NCBI RefSeq assembly: GCF_027579695.1
Contig: NC_083578.1
Location: forward strand, 3,487,960-3,551,959
Direction of reading: 5' to 3'
Length of the DNA stretch: 64,000 nt
Origin: Neoarius graeffei
Lineage: Eukaryota > Chordata > Actinopteri > Siluriformes > Ariidae
This document shows positions 12,020 to 24,006 of this stretch, in pieces. The position numbers and the translations under genes were made by a program. Numbering within the stretch: the stretch's first letter is position 1; each line of letters starts with the position of its first letter. The notes beneath the pieces are model-generated. The model saw nothing but the letters and a program-made list of their open reading frames with translations, was not told the origin of the DNA and made no database searches.

Positions 12020-12722
12020 AAAAAAAAAATTCGTATACTACAGCTCATCTATATCTACATGCAGTGCACATACTTTCCCTCCCTCTCTCTCTCACACACA
12101 CCACTCATGCACTACACCTCATCTATGTCATGTGTTCCATCAGTGTAACACTTTCACTCACTCACACTCACACAAACACATTTTGTAACTCAACACATTT
12201 AGTTTGTACAGTACTTACAACGGGCAATATCACAACATGTTGTAAGTGTTTACATACGTATGTTGTATGTATGAGTTAAGTGTACAAGTATTTTCCTTTT
12301 CCTGAGCAAAGCACTCTTTATTCAAGCCTGACTAATATCCTTACTACTTCCCAGGTGCCTGGGACAGGTGATCTTTTAGTTTTTACTTTTGCATTTTAGT
12401 AGTGATCGTTAAAATCCTGATGCTTAACTAGAGTAAACAAGTTGGATGGTTTCTTTGTTTTGCAGATGCTTTATGTTACATAACTAAATTTAATACATTA
12501 TTTCTGACCTCTTGGCTCACATGGGTTTTGTTCATGAGTTAGGCACCAGATATGCCACCAGATACATCAGAATACAGGAAATCATATCTATCTAATTCAA
12601 AATTTCCCGGGGGAGGACCCCCGTAACCCCCTCCCCTTTATTTAGTCACAGCATGGCCACCCCTTGTATATCTTTGGCCCCCCTTTGGCCACCCCATGTA
12701 AAAAATCCTGGCTACGCCACTG
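10459..12722. mobile_element. hAT-type element with 8-bp duplication, no transposase
   Basis: Ends are caggggcggagctaagg and, inverted, cagtggcgtagccagga. Flanks are actgcatt (10451-10458) and actgcgtt (12723-12730), an 8-bp duplication with one change, as hAT elements make. The interior holds GC-rich subterminal sequence and a long array of CA-rich tandem repeats (about 11170-12190). No transposase frame was found, so it is non-autonomous. Confidence 0.65.
11170..12190. repeat. CA-rich minisatellite and microsatellite array
   Basis: Degenerate units of the form catgcactctcaacacacac and ctacatttctatatttacat recur about every 80-110 bp. They are interrupted by long (CA)n runs at about 11277-11332 and 11951-12014. 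ORFs rich in TH or CV read from this array are artefacts. Confidence 0.8.
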
Positions 12723-12989
12723 ACTGCGTTCCTCCCCCGAGTCGCGCGTGTGCTCATTCACTTTTGTGTTCTTGGTCTCAGAGCTGTGCGCACCAAACAG
12801 ACACAGAATCAACGTTTAACATCATTAACAATGCACTTTTTACGGAGACGTTTTAATGTTATTCTTTATTTTTTTATCCAGTTGAATATTTAGCATACAA
12901 ATGTATTTTCAGCTCTTAAAAATGACTGAGGTCCGGACCACGGGGGCCTCAGAGCTGGCTGCGGCCATGGAGATGAACAAGACGCTAAT

Positions 12990-13400
12990 AGGAAGATAAG
13001 ACAGTTCAATGACAAATGGAAGTTCAGGTGAGATTGGCTAGTACATAGCAAAACCAAAAATACCATGTACTGCGAAGACTGTAGAAAGTCTGGCAAAGAC
13101 CGGCACCAGTAATTTTAAACTCGAAACTATAAAGGACCACGAAAAGTCAAATGCACACATCGGTACTATAACATCAAAAAAGGCGATGACGGCTGGTTCG
13201 CTACAGTACAGCATTGCTTTCAGTCCCTGGCTGTCATAAAGTCGGCTGAGCTGGAGAGGATGGAGCTGCTGTTTAGAAACGTTCACGCGATTGGAAAGAA
13301 GTTGATCCGCCCCAGCTATCAACTTATGGCCTGCTGGAAGCCTCAGGTCATGAAGACCATTTTTCATGGACCATTCAGACTCATCTAATGATGAATGTAA
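12990..13400 (+). pseudogene. hAT transposase remnant (BED-finger/KIAA1586-like N-terminal part)
   Basis: Readable in shifting frames: KWKFR, then KTKNTMYCEDCRKSGK (a CxxC half-finger), then NFKLETIKDHEKSNAHI (the H-x5-H half) and ELERMELLFRNVHAIGKK. This order matches fish hAT proteins of the KIAA1586/ZNF862 kind. Stops and frameshifts are numerous. Confidence 0.6.
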
Positions 13401-14099
13401 TGAGGGCATGTAATGTCTCTCTCTACACATGCACACACACACACACTATTAATAGATAATACATAATAATACTTGATAATACACATAATACTTGCATATC
13501 AAAACATCAAATGTTTTTCAGTGATAAATGTTTTGAATTGGACTTTTAATATTAGAATCAGTTCAGTTGTACTGAATGTTATTTTTCATATTATACGATA
13601 TTTCATATTGTAAGGGGCTTGAATTTGAGTTCAATAAACAGAATACTCTGTTTATATTTTTGTCTGAACTGGTTGCATGTTTTCATATAGGGAGCGACCT
13701 TAACAGCACTGAATACTTGAGTGCTACTGTAGAGATACATTATACGCTGCCGTTCATAATTAAATCTAGATCTTCCGAACTTTAACGTATCATGGTGAAT
13801 AAAAAACTGCAATTTCCTGGCAACAAAATTGTGGCTAGTGAAAAGGCTGAATGGCTAGTGACTCAGGAAAACCACTAGCCACAGTGGCCGGTGAGCAAAA
13901 AAGTTAATGAGGCAAAGTATAAAAAACGCTGCTGTGATCATAAATATCCTCTTGCAATAGGACCAGTTTGGATGGAAAAACGGTGCTAGTATTACCTTAA
14001 ATTTAATTGCAATACAAAAATATCTATTCATCATGCCAAAAGATTTCAAAAGAAAAGTTTTCAGTGAGAAAAAAAAAGGGTTCAGTTCTGGCTTTACTG

Positions 14100-15050
14100 G
14101 CTGAACAATACAGTGAGTGTCAGGTTGACACTCAAATTTTCAAAGATGACAGTTCATAAGAACAAGGTCAAGCAGCAGACATCAGGGACAACAAAGTTAC
14201 AGATTGGCAGAGGGTGAAAACAACTTTCCAATGACTGGGATAATCATCAACTCCTTTGAATATCACTCAACAACTGTAGGATGACATCGAGTGACCTACA
14301 AAAAGAATGGCAAATGAAAGCTGGGGTTAAGTGCATGGCAAGGACGGTTCAAAACAGACTCCTCTGGGTGGGGTTGAAGTCATGCAAAGCTAGAAAAAGC
14401 CCTTCATCAATGAGACGCAAAGAAGAGCCAGGTTGAGGTTTGCTAAAGACCATTAGGATTGGACTATAGAGGACTGGAGTAAGGTCATCTTCTCAGATGA
14501 GACCAATTTTCAGTTTTCCCCATCACCGGCTCATCTAATGGTTAGATGGAGACTTGGAGAAGCCTACGAGCCACAGTGTTTCGCACCAATTGTGAAATTT
14601 GGTGGAGGGTTGGTGATGATCTGGGGGTGCTTCAGTAAGGCTAGAATGGGGCAGATTTTTGTTTTTGATGGACACATGAATCAAGCCATGTACAAGGTCA
14701 TCCTGGAAGAAAACTTGTTTCCTTCTGCTCTGACAATGTTCCCTAACTCTGAGGATTGGGTTTTCCAGCAGGACAGTGCTCCATGCCACACAGCCAGGTC
14801 AGTCAAGGTGCGGATGGAGGATCACAAGATCAGGAACCTGTCATGGCCAGCCCAACCTCTAGACCTGAACCCCACTGAAAACCTCTGGAATGTGATCAAG
14901 AGGAAGATGGATGGTCACAAGCCATCAAACAAAGCTGAGCTGGTTGAATTTTTGCACCAGGAGGGGCATAAAGTCATCCAAGAGCAACATGAAAAACTGG
15001 TGTGGAGCATGCCAAGACGCATGAAAGCTGTGATTAAATGTCAGGCATGG
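14100..15050 (+). pseudogene. Tc1-like transposase, decayed
   Basis: The C-terminal two thirds remain readable on the + strand. SDETNFQF holds the first catalytic D. FGGGLVMIWGCFSKA follows, then FQQDSAPCHTA with the second D, then DLNPTENLW with the E, spaced D34E. The N-terminal part at 14150-14450 has stops and shifts. The reading frame from 14538 runs on past the element's usual stop into flanking sequence. Not a functional gene. Confidence 0.85.
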
Positions 15051-15538
15051 GGGGGGGGCTGCCATGCCTTAGCCATAGTAACCATCTTCCCCCCTCACTG
15101 TACAGTATTGAACACACCAATCCCTGTACTCGATGCCATGTTCTATCTCCGCCCATTCTTCTGACTCCCTGTAATGGTATTGGATACAGAGGTGATACCG
15201 GATACCAAATACAGTGACATCACGACTGTGCTTTAAACCCATGGCGTAATCAAAATTCTTTCTCTCTGGCGTTATCTCCACGCGTGAAAGAGACGTTGCA
15301 TCTGTGCTACAGAAGAACAAAGGACAAAGAACGAGCTATTGATACCAGACCTTTAGCCAAAGTTCAACGTATTTGATCTTCACATAGTTGTAATAATAAC
15401 TGAACCGGTTAGTTACTGCAGCCCACACAGTATTTTAAAGAGGAAAGGTGACTGGATCCCCTTTCCCTTTCTCAATGTCGACGAACTACAAACAAAATTC
15501 CTTCCAGATCATCGGATGACTGACGGGACATCGAAGAT

Positions 15539-15955
15539 CTTCAGCTGACGAGATGTAAAAGTGAAAGGAACAGAACTGTTTTCTCCCTGGACCTGCACTC
15601 TGCACTGTCTTCGGATAACAGATGGCACACTTTCAGTCGCCAAGCAAGAGCGATCTCAAGTAAGGCTGGCATCTGGGCAATTGTTAGTCTTAGTTGTGGA
15701 GTTAGTGTTAGTCTTAGTCTTAGTTAATGTGAAGAGTGTTGTTTATTTGAATGTATTTATGGTTTAAATGTACGTATTTTGATTCACATGAAAGTCAGTC
15801 TTAGACCACGTGTTGTTTGATTTATTTTGTTTACTATCTGTATTTAGTTAGATCGTGCATGCGTTCTCTCTCTCTCTTTTTAACTCCCTCCATCATACTA
15901 CACTCCTCCACATTGGGATTTCAGGAGTAGCTAAGGGTTGAGTAGAAGTTGGGTT
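15539..15955. repeat. Unclassified dispersed repeat, copy 1
   Basis: Close match to 21904-22285 along about 380 bp, from cttcagctgacgag to ggagtagctaagggtt, including ggcatctgggcaattgttag. Copy 1 may extend on both sides: to the right it continues to a CA-rich stretch and two AATAAA motifs near 16370-16395, which would suit a retroelement end. Confidence 0.6.
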
Positions 15956-16399
15956 TAAGGCCTTGGCAAGACTAGTTTAAACTACAGATCCTTTGTCTCC
16001 CCTTTTCGCACTCTCCTTGTTGACCATCCCCCTCTAGGCAGGGCCTAGCACAAGGCTCACGCGTTCCATTCGCATTCCACACACACACACACATACACAC
16101 ACACACACCTACTCATACACACACCCTCACACAGGCACACATAAACACGTGATTCCCCTATCACATTTTAACATCCACTTGCCCCTACGCTGTAACACTG
16201 GCATATAGCTTATTACTTCTGATCACCATTAGTACCTTAGTTATCATCATATACACTACTGATTCTTATTTGTATACATTGTATCACCATTTATATTGAA
16301 TTATTCCTTGGCTGCTATTGTTGCTATATCTGATCAGTATTAGTTTGTTAATTCATGTCAGCTATTTCAATAAATGGTATCTTTGGAATAAACTGTGTC

Positions 16400-16785
16400 C
16401 TGTCTATTGCTACAACATTCACTGAGTGCCAACCTCTGCCAAACAAGTATTGTAATTGCCTTCATCCATTTGCTTGTAATGTGAATGTTATAGATCTAGA
16501 GTAAACATATTACATTAGAGCTACAATACTCACTAAACTATAGCAACATCACCACTAAGTTATTCTATTGATTTTAATAGTTTAGCTATAAACTATTAGA
16601 CACCTGAATTACTAATTAATGAATTTATGAGACTGATCCCTTTTTACATGAGACTGATTCGATAAGCCTATTGCACCTACACAGGGTTATTCCACCAAAT
16701 ATTGATTTCTGAACTCATCCCAAGTTCAAACATTAGTATTGTGTTATTTAAAATTGAATATGATTTTGATTTCTTTGCATCACTG
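16400..16785. other. Intergenic sequence, no gene seen
   Basis: AT-rich unique-looking sequence upstream of the Penelope-like insertion. Confidence 0.5.
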
Positions 16786-16982
16786 AAGGTCTGAAAACAT
16801 TGTTAGTTTTTTCTTTTTTATCAGACATCTAATTTTTTAGGTTTGTTTACCTGACATGTTTCGACGTACGACTGTCGTCTTCCTCAGAGTGTCACTGGAT
16901 GTTATTGGTGATGCATCTTTTATCAGCTGATGTTTCCGAAGGCGTGGCCTTCCTGTCTGGTTTGACAGGTCGGTCACGCCTT

Positions 16983-17834
16983 CTACTGTCTGTTCGTCCC
17001 CTGCAAGATGACACTCCAGGTATGGGAGAGCATGTATGCTCCCTCATCCCAGTTGATGGTCCTCAGGCTTCGCTTACGGATCTCCATGGCCTCCCTGATC
17101 CAGCGCTGATGTTTATTATCTTCTGTGCGGATGACTCTGGCATTCCCCCAGTCCATAATATGATTTTCCCTTTTGCAGTGATCTGTTATAGCTGACTTAT
17201 AATTTTCCTGTTGTGCCTTTTCTTTTATTGTTCGGGTTTGTCTTGTAGCTGTCTCCTTTTCGCACTCTTTCTTATGTTCATTTTTTCTTGTGTTGAAACT
17301 CCTTCCTGTCTCCCCGATGTAAGTTTTATTGCATAATTGACATGGAATCTCATATATGGTGTTGCATCTGTTGTCCGGATGTATTCTGTCTTTGGGATGA
17401 ACCAGGATCTGACGGAGTGTTGTGTGTGGTTTGACAGGTGTGTTAATGTTGTATTTCCTCATTGCTCTTTGAATGCGTTCAGTTATTCCCCTAATGTATG
17501 GTAATGTCACTACTCCCCTGTGTTCTTGTTTGTTGGTTTGTTTTTTCTCTTTCTTTTGTGTTTTGTTGTTCTTAACCTGTTCCACCCCTTTGGATATTGC
17601 CCATTGTGGATATTGACATGCCTTCAGTGCGTGTTGTATATGTTGTTGCTCCTGTTCTTTGTCCTGTGGATCTGTAATTATTGCTGCGTGTTCATGTAAT
17701 GTTCTGACTACTGATATTTTGTGCATTATGGGGTGTTCGGAAGTCCAGTTTAAATATTGGTCAGTGTGTGTGGGTTTCCTGTGTACTTTTATTTTGATGT
17801 CCCCATCTTCTGTGTGATGTATTTTTAAGTCCAA
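16983..17834 (-). CDS. Penelope-like ORF, C-terminal part with GIY-YIG endonuclease
   Basis: Open for 283 codons. The segment NTIYEIPCQLCNKTYIGETG, followed by RSFNTRKNEH, is the GIY-YIG nuclease core with the two conserved cysteines seen in Penelope-like elements. Upstream are the RT thumb and linker (KVHRKPTHTDQYLNW). The protein would copy element RNA and nick target DNA. It is in a different frame from the RT part at 17863-18666, so the ORF is broken by a frameshift near 17850. Confidence 0.85.
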   Translation of the reverse strand: MDLKIHHTEDGDIKIKVHRKPTHTDQYLNWTSEHPIMHKISVVRTLHEHAAIITDPQDKEQEQQHIQHALKACQYPQWAISKGVEQVKNNKTQKKEKKQTNKQEHRGVVTLPYIRGITERIQRAMRKYNINTPVKPHTTLRQILVHPKDRIHPDNRCNTIYEIPCQLCNKTYIGETGRSFNTRKNEHKKECEKETATRQTRTIKEKAQQENYKSAITDHCKRENHIMDWGNARVIRTEDNKHQRWIREAMEIRKRSLRTINWDEGAYMLSHTWSVILQGTNRQ

Positions 17835-17862
17835 AAATGCTATTGACTGCTCCGTTTCCTCT

Positions 17863-18666
17863 TCATGTGTGAATTTTATATTGCCGGTATTGTCTATGGT
17901 GTTGAGATGGTCGGTGAGTGTGTCCCCTCTTCACTTTTTCTAGTATGTCATCCACGTAACGTTTCCAGAGTGTTGGCCTGTATTCTGTGGTATTGTAGTG
18001 AGTGCTTTCTGCTCCAGATCTTCCATGAAAAAGCCACACATGATGGCTGATAGTGGGTCTCCCATGGCAAAACCTTCCTTCTGTCTGTAAATTGTATTCC
18101 TGAACTGAAAGTATGTAGATGTGGCGATGAATTGAAGGAGCTGAGTGATGTCTTGTACGGTGAGGTTTGTGCGTTTCTTGAACATCCTGCCTGTTTTTAA
18201 TTTTTCTTGTACTACCTGTATGGTGGCTTCCGTGGGTGTTCTGGTGAAAAGAGATATGACCGTGTGAAATGAAAACTTCGTCTTGCTGCATTTTGATGTT
18301 TTTTAGTTCTTCTGCCAGTTGTTTTGAGTTTTTGCAGTGTTGGTCTGTGAGTCCTAGTAATGGTTTAATTATTTCGGTGAGTGCTTTTGATAAGTTGTAT
18401 GTCACTGAACCAATGCTATCTACTATGGGGCGTAATGGTGTTCCTGGTTTGTGTATCCTTGGTGTACCGTAAATCCTGGGGATGACGTTGGCTGTGGGTA
18501 CTAAATGATTGTATGCCTGCTTATCTATTTTATTTTCATCGAGTAGTGGTTTGAGTAGTGCTTTAAGTTTCTTTTTCTTGTCTTCTGTTGGGTCTTTTCT
18601 TAATATCTCAAATGCGTTGTCACTGAGTAATTCAATCATTTTCCGTTCATATTCATCAGTGTTCAT
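17863..18666 (-). pseudogene. Penelope-like reverse transcriptase domain, frameshifted
   Basis: The frame contains IPRIYGTPRIHKPGTPLRPI (RT motif 2 region) and RYVDDI (catalytic YVDD motif). The motif GFAMGDPLSAIMC lies in an overlapping frame at 17940-18185, so at least two frameshifts break the domain. A further frameshift separates it from the N-terminal part at 18663-19235. Confidence 0.8.
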
Positions 18667-19235
18667 AATAACTGTTGTCCTGCCTTTATCTGCTGGGAGG
18701 ATTGTGATGTCTTCATAGCTTTGGCTTCCTGTTTTGTGATGTTACTGGGTGGTGGTTTGGCCGTTTTCAATATACCAGCTATTGCGTTTCTTAGTGCTGC
18801 TTTTTGTCCCTGATCCTGTATTTTCTCGCATGCTAATTCAGTTGCCAGAATGAATTCCTCGTGTGGTATGTTGTTCGGTGTGACAGCGTAGTTGAGTCCT
18901 TTTGCTAATATACTGCATTCTGCTTGTGAGAGTTTGTACCTTGATATGTTATGAATCCATTTGTCGTTGATGTGTGCGTGCTCCGGTTCTGCCTTCTTTT
19001 TCTGTGCAATGAGTCTGTCCAGTTTTCGGATTTGTCCGGTTTTTGTCTTGGTGAATTCCTGCTCGTGTATGTCTGTCAAGTGTCCGTGTATTGCTAATTC
19101 CATTTCCTTGTTCTGGGAAAACCGGCGTTTGAAAGTTTCCATCTCCCTATGTAGTTCGCTGTTGATATTATTGAGTTTGTCAGTTGTGCACCGTATCCGT
19201 TCTTTTACCAGAGTCATCTGCACTTTCCTGATCAT
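18663..19235 (-). pseudogene. Penelope-like ORF, N-terminal coiled segment
   Basis: A 190-codon frame rich in K, E and Q, starting MIRKVQMTLVKERIRC and containing LSQAECSILAKGLNYAVTP. Similar LS..E..LLSKGLNF.P motifs precede the RT in many Penelope-like proteins. It is out of frame with the RT part. Confidence 0.7.
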
Positions 19236-20257
19236 CTTTTCCGTGTTTCTGGTTGGAATCGGGTTTTTGATGTTCAGGCTGGCCGGTACGACTTCCTCAT
19301 CCCGGCAGCGCAGATTGAATCTCAGGTGATTCCTGTAGTGTGCCCGTTTTCACGTCAATCTTTCAAGGCGGCGAAACTCCTTGATGCTTTCATCTCCATA
19401 ACTTATTCTTAATCTTTCGATTACGTTCATTATGTCTTATATTGAATATTGTTAGTTTTTTCTTTTTTATCAGACATCTAATTTTTTAGGTTTGTTTACC
19501 TGACATGTTTCAACGTACGACTGTCGTCTTCCTCAGAGTCAACAAACATCAGCGCTGGATCAGGGAGGCCATGGAGATCCGTAAGCGAAGCCCGAGGACC
19601 ATCAACCGGGATGAGGGAGCATACATGCTCTCCCATACCTGGAGTGCCATCTTGCAGGGGACGAACAGACAGTAGAAGGCGTGACCGACCTGTCAAACCA
19701 GACAGGAAGGTCACGCCTTCGGAAACATCAGCTGATAAAAGATGCGTCACCAATAACATCCAGTGACACTCTAAGGAAGACGACAGTTGTACGTCGAAAC
19801 ATGTCAGGTAAACAAACCTAAAAAATTAGATGTCTGATAAAAAAGAAAAAACTAACAATATTCAATATAAGACATAATGAACGTAATCGAAAGAAAAAGG
19901 TCTGAAAACACTTCATCTCTTTTGTTATTTTGACCAGTTGTCATTTTCTGCAATTAAATGCTCTAAGTGACAATATTTTTAGGGGGAACTGGGTTGCGTG
20001 GGGGGAGTTGTCTGTATTTTATGGAATATAACAAAAATGTTCATGTCCCTCAAACTCATACCTATAAATGGTAAAATCAGAAAAACTGATCATTTTGATA
20101 ATTGATAAAACCCAGCTGAAAAGAATGATCATTGGAAAAGTTATTCATATATTTTATGTATGTATTGTCATCTTACTTGTTCATCAGATTGAGGTCAGTT
20201 TTCAAACCGAGAGAAATAAGAGGACGTTTTGAGTTCTACAGACTCCATCTTGTAGAG

Positions 20258-20404
20258 CAGGGGTTCTCAACCTTTTGCAACCTGGGCCCCACCAAAGCTG
20301 GTTCATTGCAGTTGGGGGCCCCTCTTCTCGCCCCGCCCCCATCCCCCCCCCCAAACACACTCACCCGCAGTGACGCCACCCGACCTACAGCACCTTATAT
20401 CGAC

Positions 20405-20458
<54 letters not shown>

Positions 20459-20469
20459 CCCTGGGCTAG

Positions 20470-20537
<68 letters not shown>

Positions 20538-20826
20538 TATTATTATTATTAGTAGTAGTAGTAGTAGCAGTAGCAGCAGTAGTAGCATTATCCATTCCAT
20601 AGAAATACATAGGCCTATTATCATTATTAGGCTATTGTTATAATTGGCAGTAGCACCACATTTCTAATCTGCTTTCGGGCATTATTATAATTATAATTAT
20701 TATTATTATGGCCTATTATCATTACTAAGCTGTTGGCAGTAGTACAAGACTTATGTTCTTTCAGGCATTATTATTATTATTATTAGGCCTATTATTATTA
20801 TTATTATTGCTGTTGTTGGTTGTTGA

Positions 20827-20864
<38 letters not shown>

Positions 20865-21749
20865 GTGTTTTTATTAGGTATTTTATTAGGCTTATCATTA
20901 GCTGGCTATTGATATCATTGGGAATTGGGACCAGGCGTGAATTTAGGTTTTACTTTTTACTGTGCCTTTGTGATCTGCATTTGCGTTAATGCGAGACCTG
21001 AGCCTGCTTTGCCTTACAAAGATCCTCGATTCTTGGCGAAATGTTTGACAAGCACAGTCTCAAGTCATCCTCAATTTGCGCACGATTGCGATATTTCGTT
21101 TTGAGCGCAGTCATTTTTGAAAATCCTGCCTCACACAAGTAGGTCGATGCGAATGGGATGAGCAGTTTCAAGGCTACGTCACACAGTTGCGGGTACTCCT
21201 GCATCAATGCTGCCCAGAATGTCGAAAGAGGGCATGAGGTGAAGACTGCCTTAAGTCTACTGTCACTCTTCAGCTCAATAAGCTGTTCCTGCATGTCAAC
21301 TGGAAGTTCGTCAGCAGTACACACAAATGGATCTCGAACCCACGCAAAAGAGCGATAATCCTCTGTGAAGTATGCCGCAAACTGTTTTCTCATTACCGAC
21401 AGGTGCTCTGACGCTGCTTGAAAGACAGATGAGAAATCGTGGGAAGTGCCTGCATTACTGATAAAGTCTGCAAGGCTTGGGAACATATCACAGTTCCCCC
21501 GACTGATGCGGCCACACACACAAGATTTTATGATAGATTGATGATAGATTTTATAATAGTATTGATTTGTATGTAATAGTCCAATGTCCTGCATTTTGAC
21601 ATGGGTAAATGTGTTGCATCTGCTTAGCTACTATAGCCTGTTAGCCCCAGATTTTTTTTTTTCCTCCATACATGAAGCCTACTCGCGACCCCCCTGGAGT
21701 ACCTCCGCGCCCCACCAGGGGGGCGCGCCCCCCCGGTTGAGAACCACTG
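20258..21749 (-). mobile_element. hAT element (Charlie-like) with exact 8-bp duplication
   Basis: Ends caggggttctcaacc and, inverted, cagtggttctcaacc. Flanks are ttgtagag at 20250-20257 and 21750-21757, an exact 8-bp target duplication. The interior holds a transposase C-terminal frame (20986-21594, minus) and long microsatellites: (GATA)n at 20403-20458 and (ATT/ATC)n at 20470-20560 and 20765-20865. At 1.49 kb it is an internally deleted copy. Confidence 0.9.
20986..21594 (-). pseudogene. hAT transposase C-terminal fragment (dimerisation domain)
   Basis: The 202-codon frame ends in KLLIPFASTYLCEAGFSKM, then KTKYRNRAQIEDDLRLCLS. This is the conserved hAT C-terminal dimerisation block seen in SCAND3/ZBED5/FAM200-type proteins. 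The zinc finger and the start of the catalytic domain are missing. The first 30 or so residues look like non-element sequence read by chance. Confidence 0.8.
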
Positions 21750-21903
21750 TTGTAGAGGAAAGCAGCAAATTTAGAGAAGCTAAATAAAGATAAATACACA
21801 GGTTTTAAGTGTTTCGACAGTCAAAGTGCTCTATAACATTACAGTACCTAAAGGAAAATTAATAATAATAATAATAATAATAACCTCATCTCATTATCTC
21901 TAG

Positions 21904-22285
21904 CTCTTCAGCTGACGAGCTGTAAAGTGGACGGAACAGAACTGCTTTCTCACGGGACCTGCACTCCGTGCTGTCTTCGGATAACAGAAGGCGCACTTTC
22001 AATAACTAACAAGAGTGATCTCAAATAAGGCTGGCATCTGGGCAATTGTTAGTCTTAGTTGTGGCAAGTTAATGTGAAGAGTGTTGTTCATTTGAATTAA
22101 TTTGGTTTAAATGTACGCATTTTGATTCACATGAAAGTTGGTCTTAGACCGCATGTTGTTTGATTTATTGTGTTTACTATCTGTATTTAGTTAGATCATG
22201 CATGCATTCTCTCTCTCTCTCTCTCTTTAAGTCCCTCCATCATACTCCACTCCTCAACATTGGGATTTCAGGAGTAGCTAAGGGT
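21904..22285. repeat. Unclassified dispersed repeat, copy 2
   Basis: Matches 15539-15955 (see that entry). It abuts a stub of the SINE tail (catctcattatctctag at 21886-21903), which suggests the SINE was broken or that the repeat joined its end. Confidence 0.6.
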
Positions 22286-22600
22286 TAAGAAGAAGAAGAA
22301 ATCTTTATTCGAAGAAACCTTTATTCATCACATGCACACTTCAAGCACAGTGAAATTCATCCTCTGCATTTAACCCATCTGAAGCAGTGAACACACGCGC
22401 ACACACTCAGAGCAGTGGGCAGCCCAGAGCACCTGGGGAGCAGTCAGGGTTTCGGTACCTCGCTCAAGGGCACCTCAGCCCAAGGCCGCCCCATGTCAAC
22501 CTAACTGCATGTCTTTGGACTGTGGGGGAAACCGGAGCACCCGGAGGAAACCCACACAGACACGGTGAGAACATGCAAACTCCACACAGAAAGGCCCACA
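22286..22600 (-). mobile_element. Chimeric retroposon fragment
   Basis: A reversed LINE/SINE-like end (ctttattcatcacatgcaca, then gtgaaattcatcctctgcat) runs into a segment of the common SINE body (acctaactgcatgtctttgg to acacagaaaggccc) at about 22497-22597. The junction at about 22495 joins two unrelated families. Confidence 0.55.
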
Positions 22601-22609
22601 AAAGACTGC

Positions 22610-22965
22610 AACTTCTTGTTGATTCTCAGATCCCTGTTCTTGGCTGCAGGAGTGGAACCCAATGTTCTGCTGTTGCATGCTGAGATGCTTTTCTGCTCAC
22701 CACGGTTGTAAAGAGTGATTACCGTATATGAGTTACTCTATCCTTCCTGGCAAACAAACTCAAACCAGTCTGTCCATTCTCCTCTGGCCCTCTCTCATCA
22801 ACAAGGTGTTTGTTTCCACCCACAGAACTGTCACTCACTTGATGTTTTTTTGTTTTTGGCACCATTCTGTGTAAACTCTATGAAAACCCCAGGAGGAGAT
22901 CAGCAGTTTCTGAAATACTCAAACCAGTCCATCTGGCCCAAACCAACAGCCATACCACAGTGAAA
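22610..22965. mobile_element. Fragment of the CACCGGCCACTTTA-ended DNA element
   Basis: Shares gctgagatgcttttctgctc, ggttgtaaagagt and related internal sequence with the element at 25602-26341. Ends not seen; a diverged remnant. Confidence 0.5.
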
Positions 22966-24000
22966 GAAAGTTGCACTGTGAGATCACAATTTTTCCCATT
23001 GCAGTGGTGCGTTTGCAGCATTGGAGGTTTGTATCAAGCTGGCAAACAAAGAGCTTGAAGTTTCATGAATTATAGGTTGGTGAGGTTTCCATTAAACAAA
23101 AAGCTCAAAGTTTCTTGGAAGGTGAGCCTTTGTGTTGCTGCTGGAAGTGGTGTGTTCACAAAGTAGAGGTTTGTATAAATGGAAAACAATGAAGCATTCA
23201 AAGTTTTGAGCATGCATGACAGTTTTATTGTGAGTGAATCATGCATATTTAATTATGCAAAATAGCAGTCTGGCCAATGGGCCTTTGACCTTGCTCCCTT
23301 AGAAGGTGGTTTGGGGGAATGTGTTCCAGACATTCCAGTGGTGCAACTTTTTAAACTAGTTTCATGCTTGGTTGTAAAAATAATTGATAAACACACCTTA
23401 ATGCCAACTACATATCTGATATTAAACTACATATCTACATATTAAAACTGTGACTCAGAGCTTCACAATGACATCAGACACATTTAACGTACACATTTCT
23501 ATCCACACAATTTGTTATTTGGCATGAATATACTTATCAGATTGAAAATTGGCAGAATATGTTCACATGAATTAAAATACTGATTGTTATAACCTTTAGA
23601 GGAACACCCAGATAAAAAAATACACTTTAATTTCATTCTTAAACACTTTTCCCTGACCAAGGAATCTCTTTATTTGCAGTATGTTTCATTGTTTCAGTTC
23701 AGATAAAGGTAAAGATCATTTCAGCATAGAATGCTAAGGTAGTTGAAAAGGACTAAGTGTCCATTTAATTAATAAAAATAAAATCATCTTTGCTCTGAAG
23801 TTTTTGTGGGGCTCCAGAGGAGGTCAGCTTGAGGTCAGTGGGGTTGTAAATTAAAGTCTGTTGAGCCCATTTGCTGGTAAGGTGCCAGAAAGTCTGGGTT
23901 TATAACCATCCAGAAATCTTCAATTTTCTTCACTTAATTCATAAATGGGCTTTTGATTACATTATCTTCTGGTGGTAGGCTCTGTTAATCAGGGGATAAA
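22966..24000. other. Intergenic sequence, no gene seen
   Basis: AT-rich. An imperfect repeated phrase (gaggtttgtat) occurs at about 23022 and 23166. No coding similarity noticed. Confidence 0.5.
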
Positions 24001-24006
24001 CTCCAG

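Larger units (their letters stand above)
8468..13912. mobile_element. Possible outer hAT-like element (ends only loosely matched)
   Basis: The left end cagggctttacatta, with a cacccgcccacccgcc stretch, loosely matches the reverse complement of the right end near 13828-13912 (cattaacttttttgctcaccg, then ggctagtgg). A hAT transposase N-terminal remnant lies at 12990-13400, near the right end. The right tip is eroded, so the span is tentative. Confidence 0.3.
16800..19896 (-). mobile_element. Penelope-like retroelement with terminal repeats
   Basis: Flanked by a perfect 14-bp duplication aaggtctgaaaaca (16786-16799 and 19897-19910). The coding strand is minus. About 95 bp at 16800-16897 (ttgttagttttttc to cctcagagt) recurs directly at 19448-19540 and inverted at 19760-19865. 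The block 19541-19760 is an inverted copy of the ORF's 3' end. Such mixed direct and inverted terminal repeats are typical of Penelope-like elements. Confidence 0.85.

Noticed and set aside
11076..12279. ORFs rich in TH or CV repeats
   Set aside because: They are (CA)n and (TG)n microsatellite read in frame, with no conserved protein context.
13038..13442. 134-codon ORF on the minus strand
   Set aside because: It is the shadow of the + strand hAT remnant, whose residues (KLETIKDHEKSNAHI) are recognisable while the minus-strand product is not.
20395..20989. ORFs with long runs of N, D, I, L or T
   Set aside because: They are trinucleotide and GATA microsatellite inside the hAT element, not coding.
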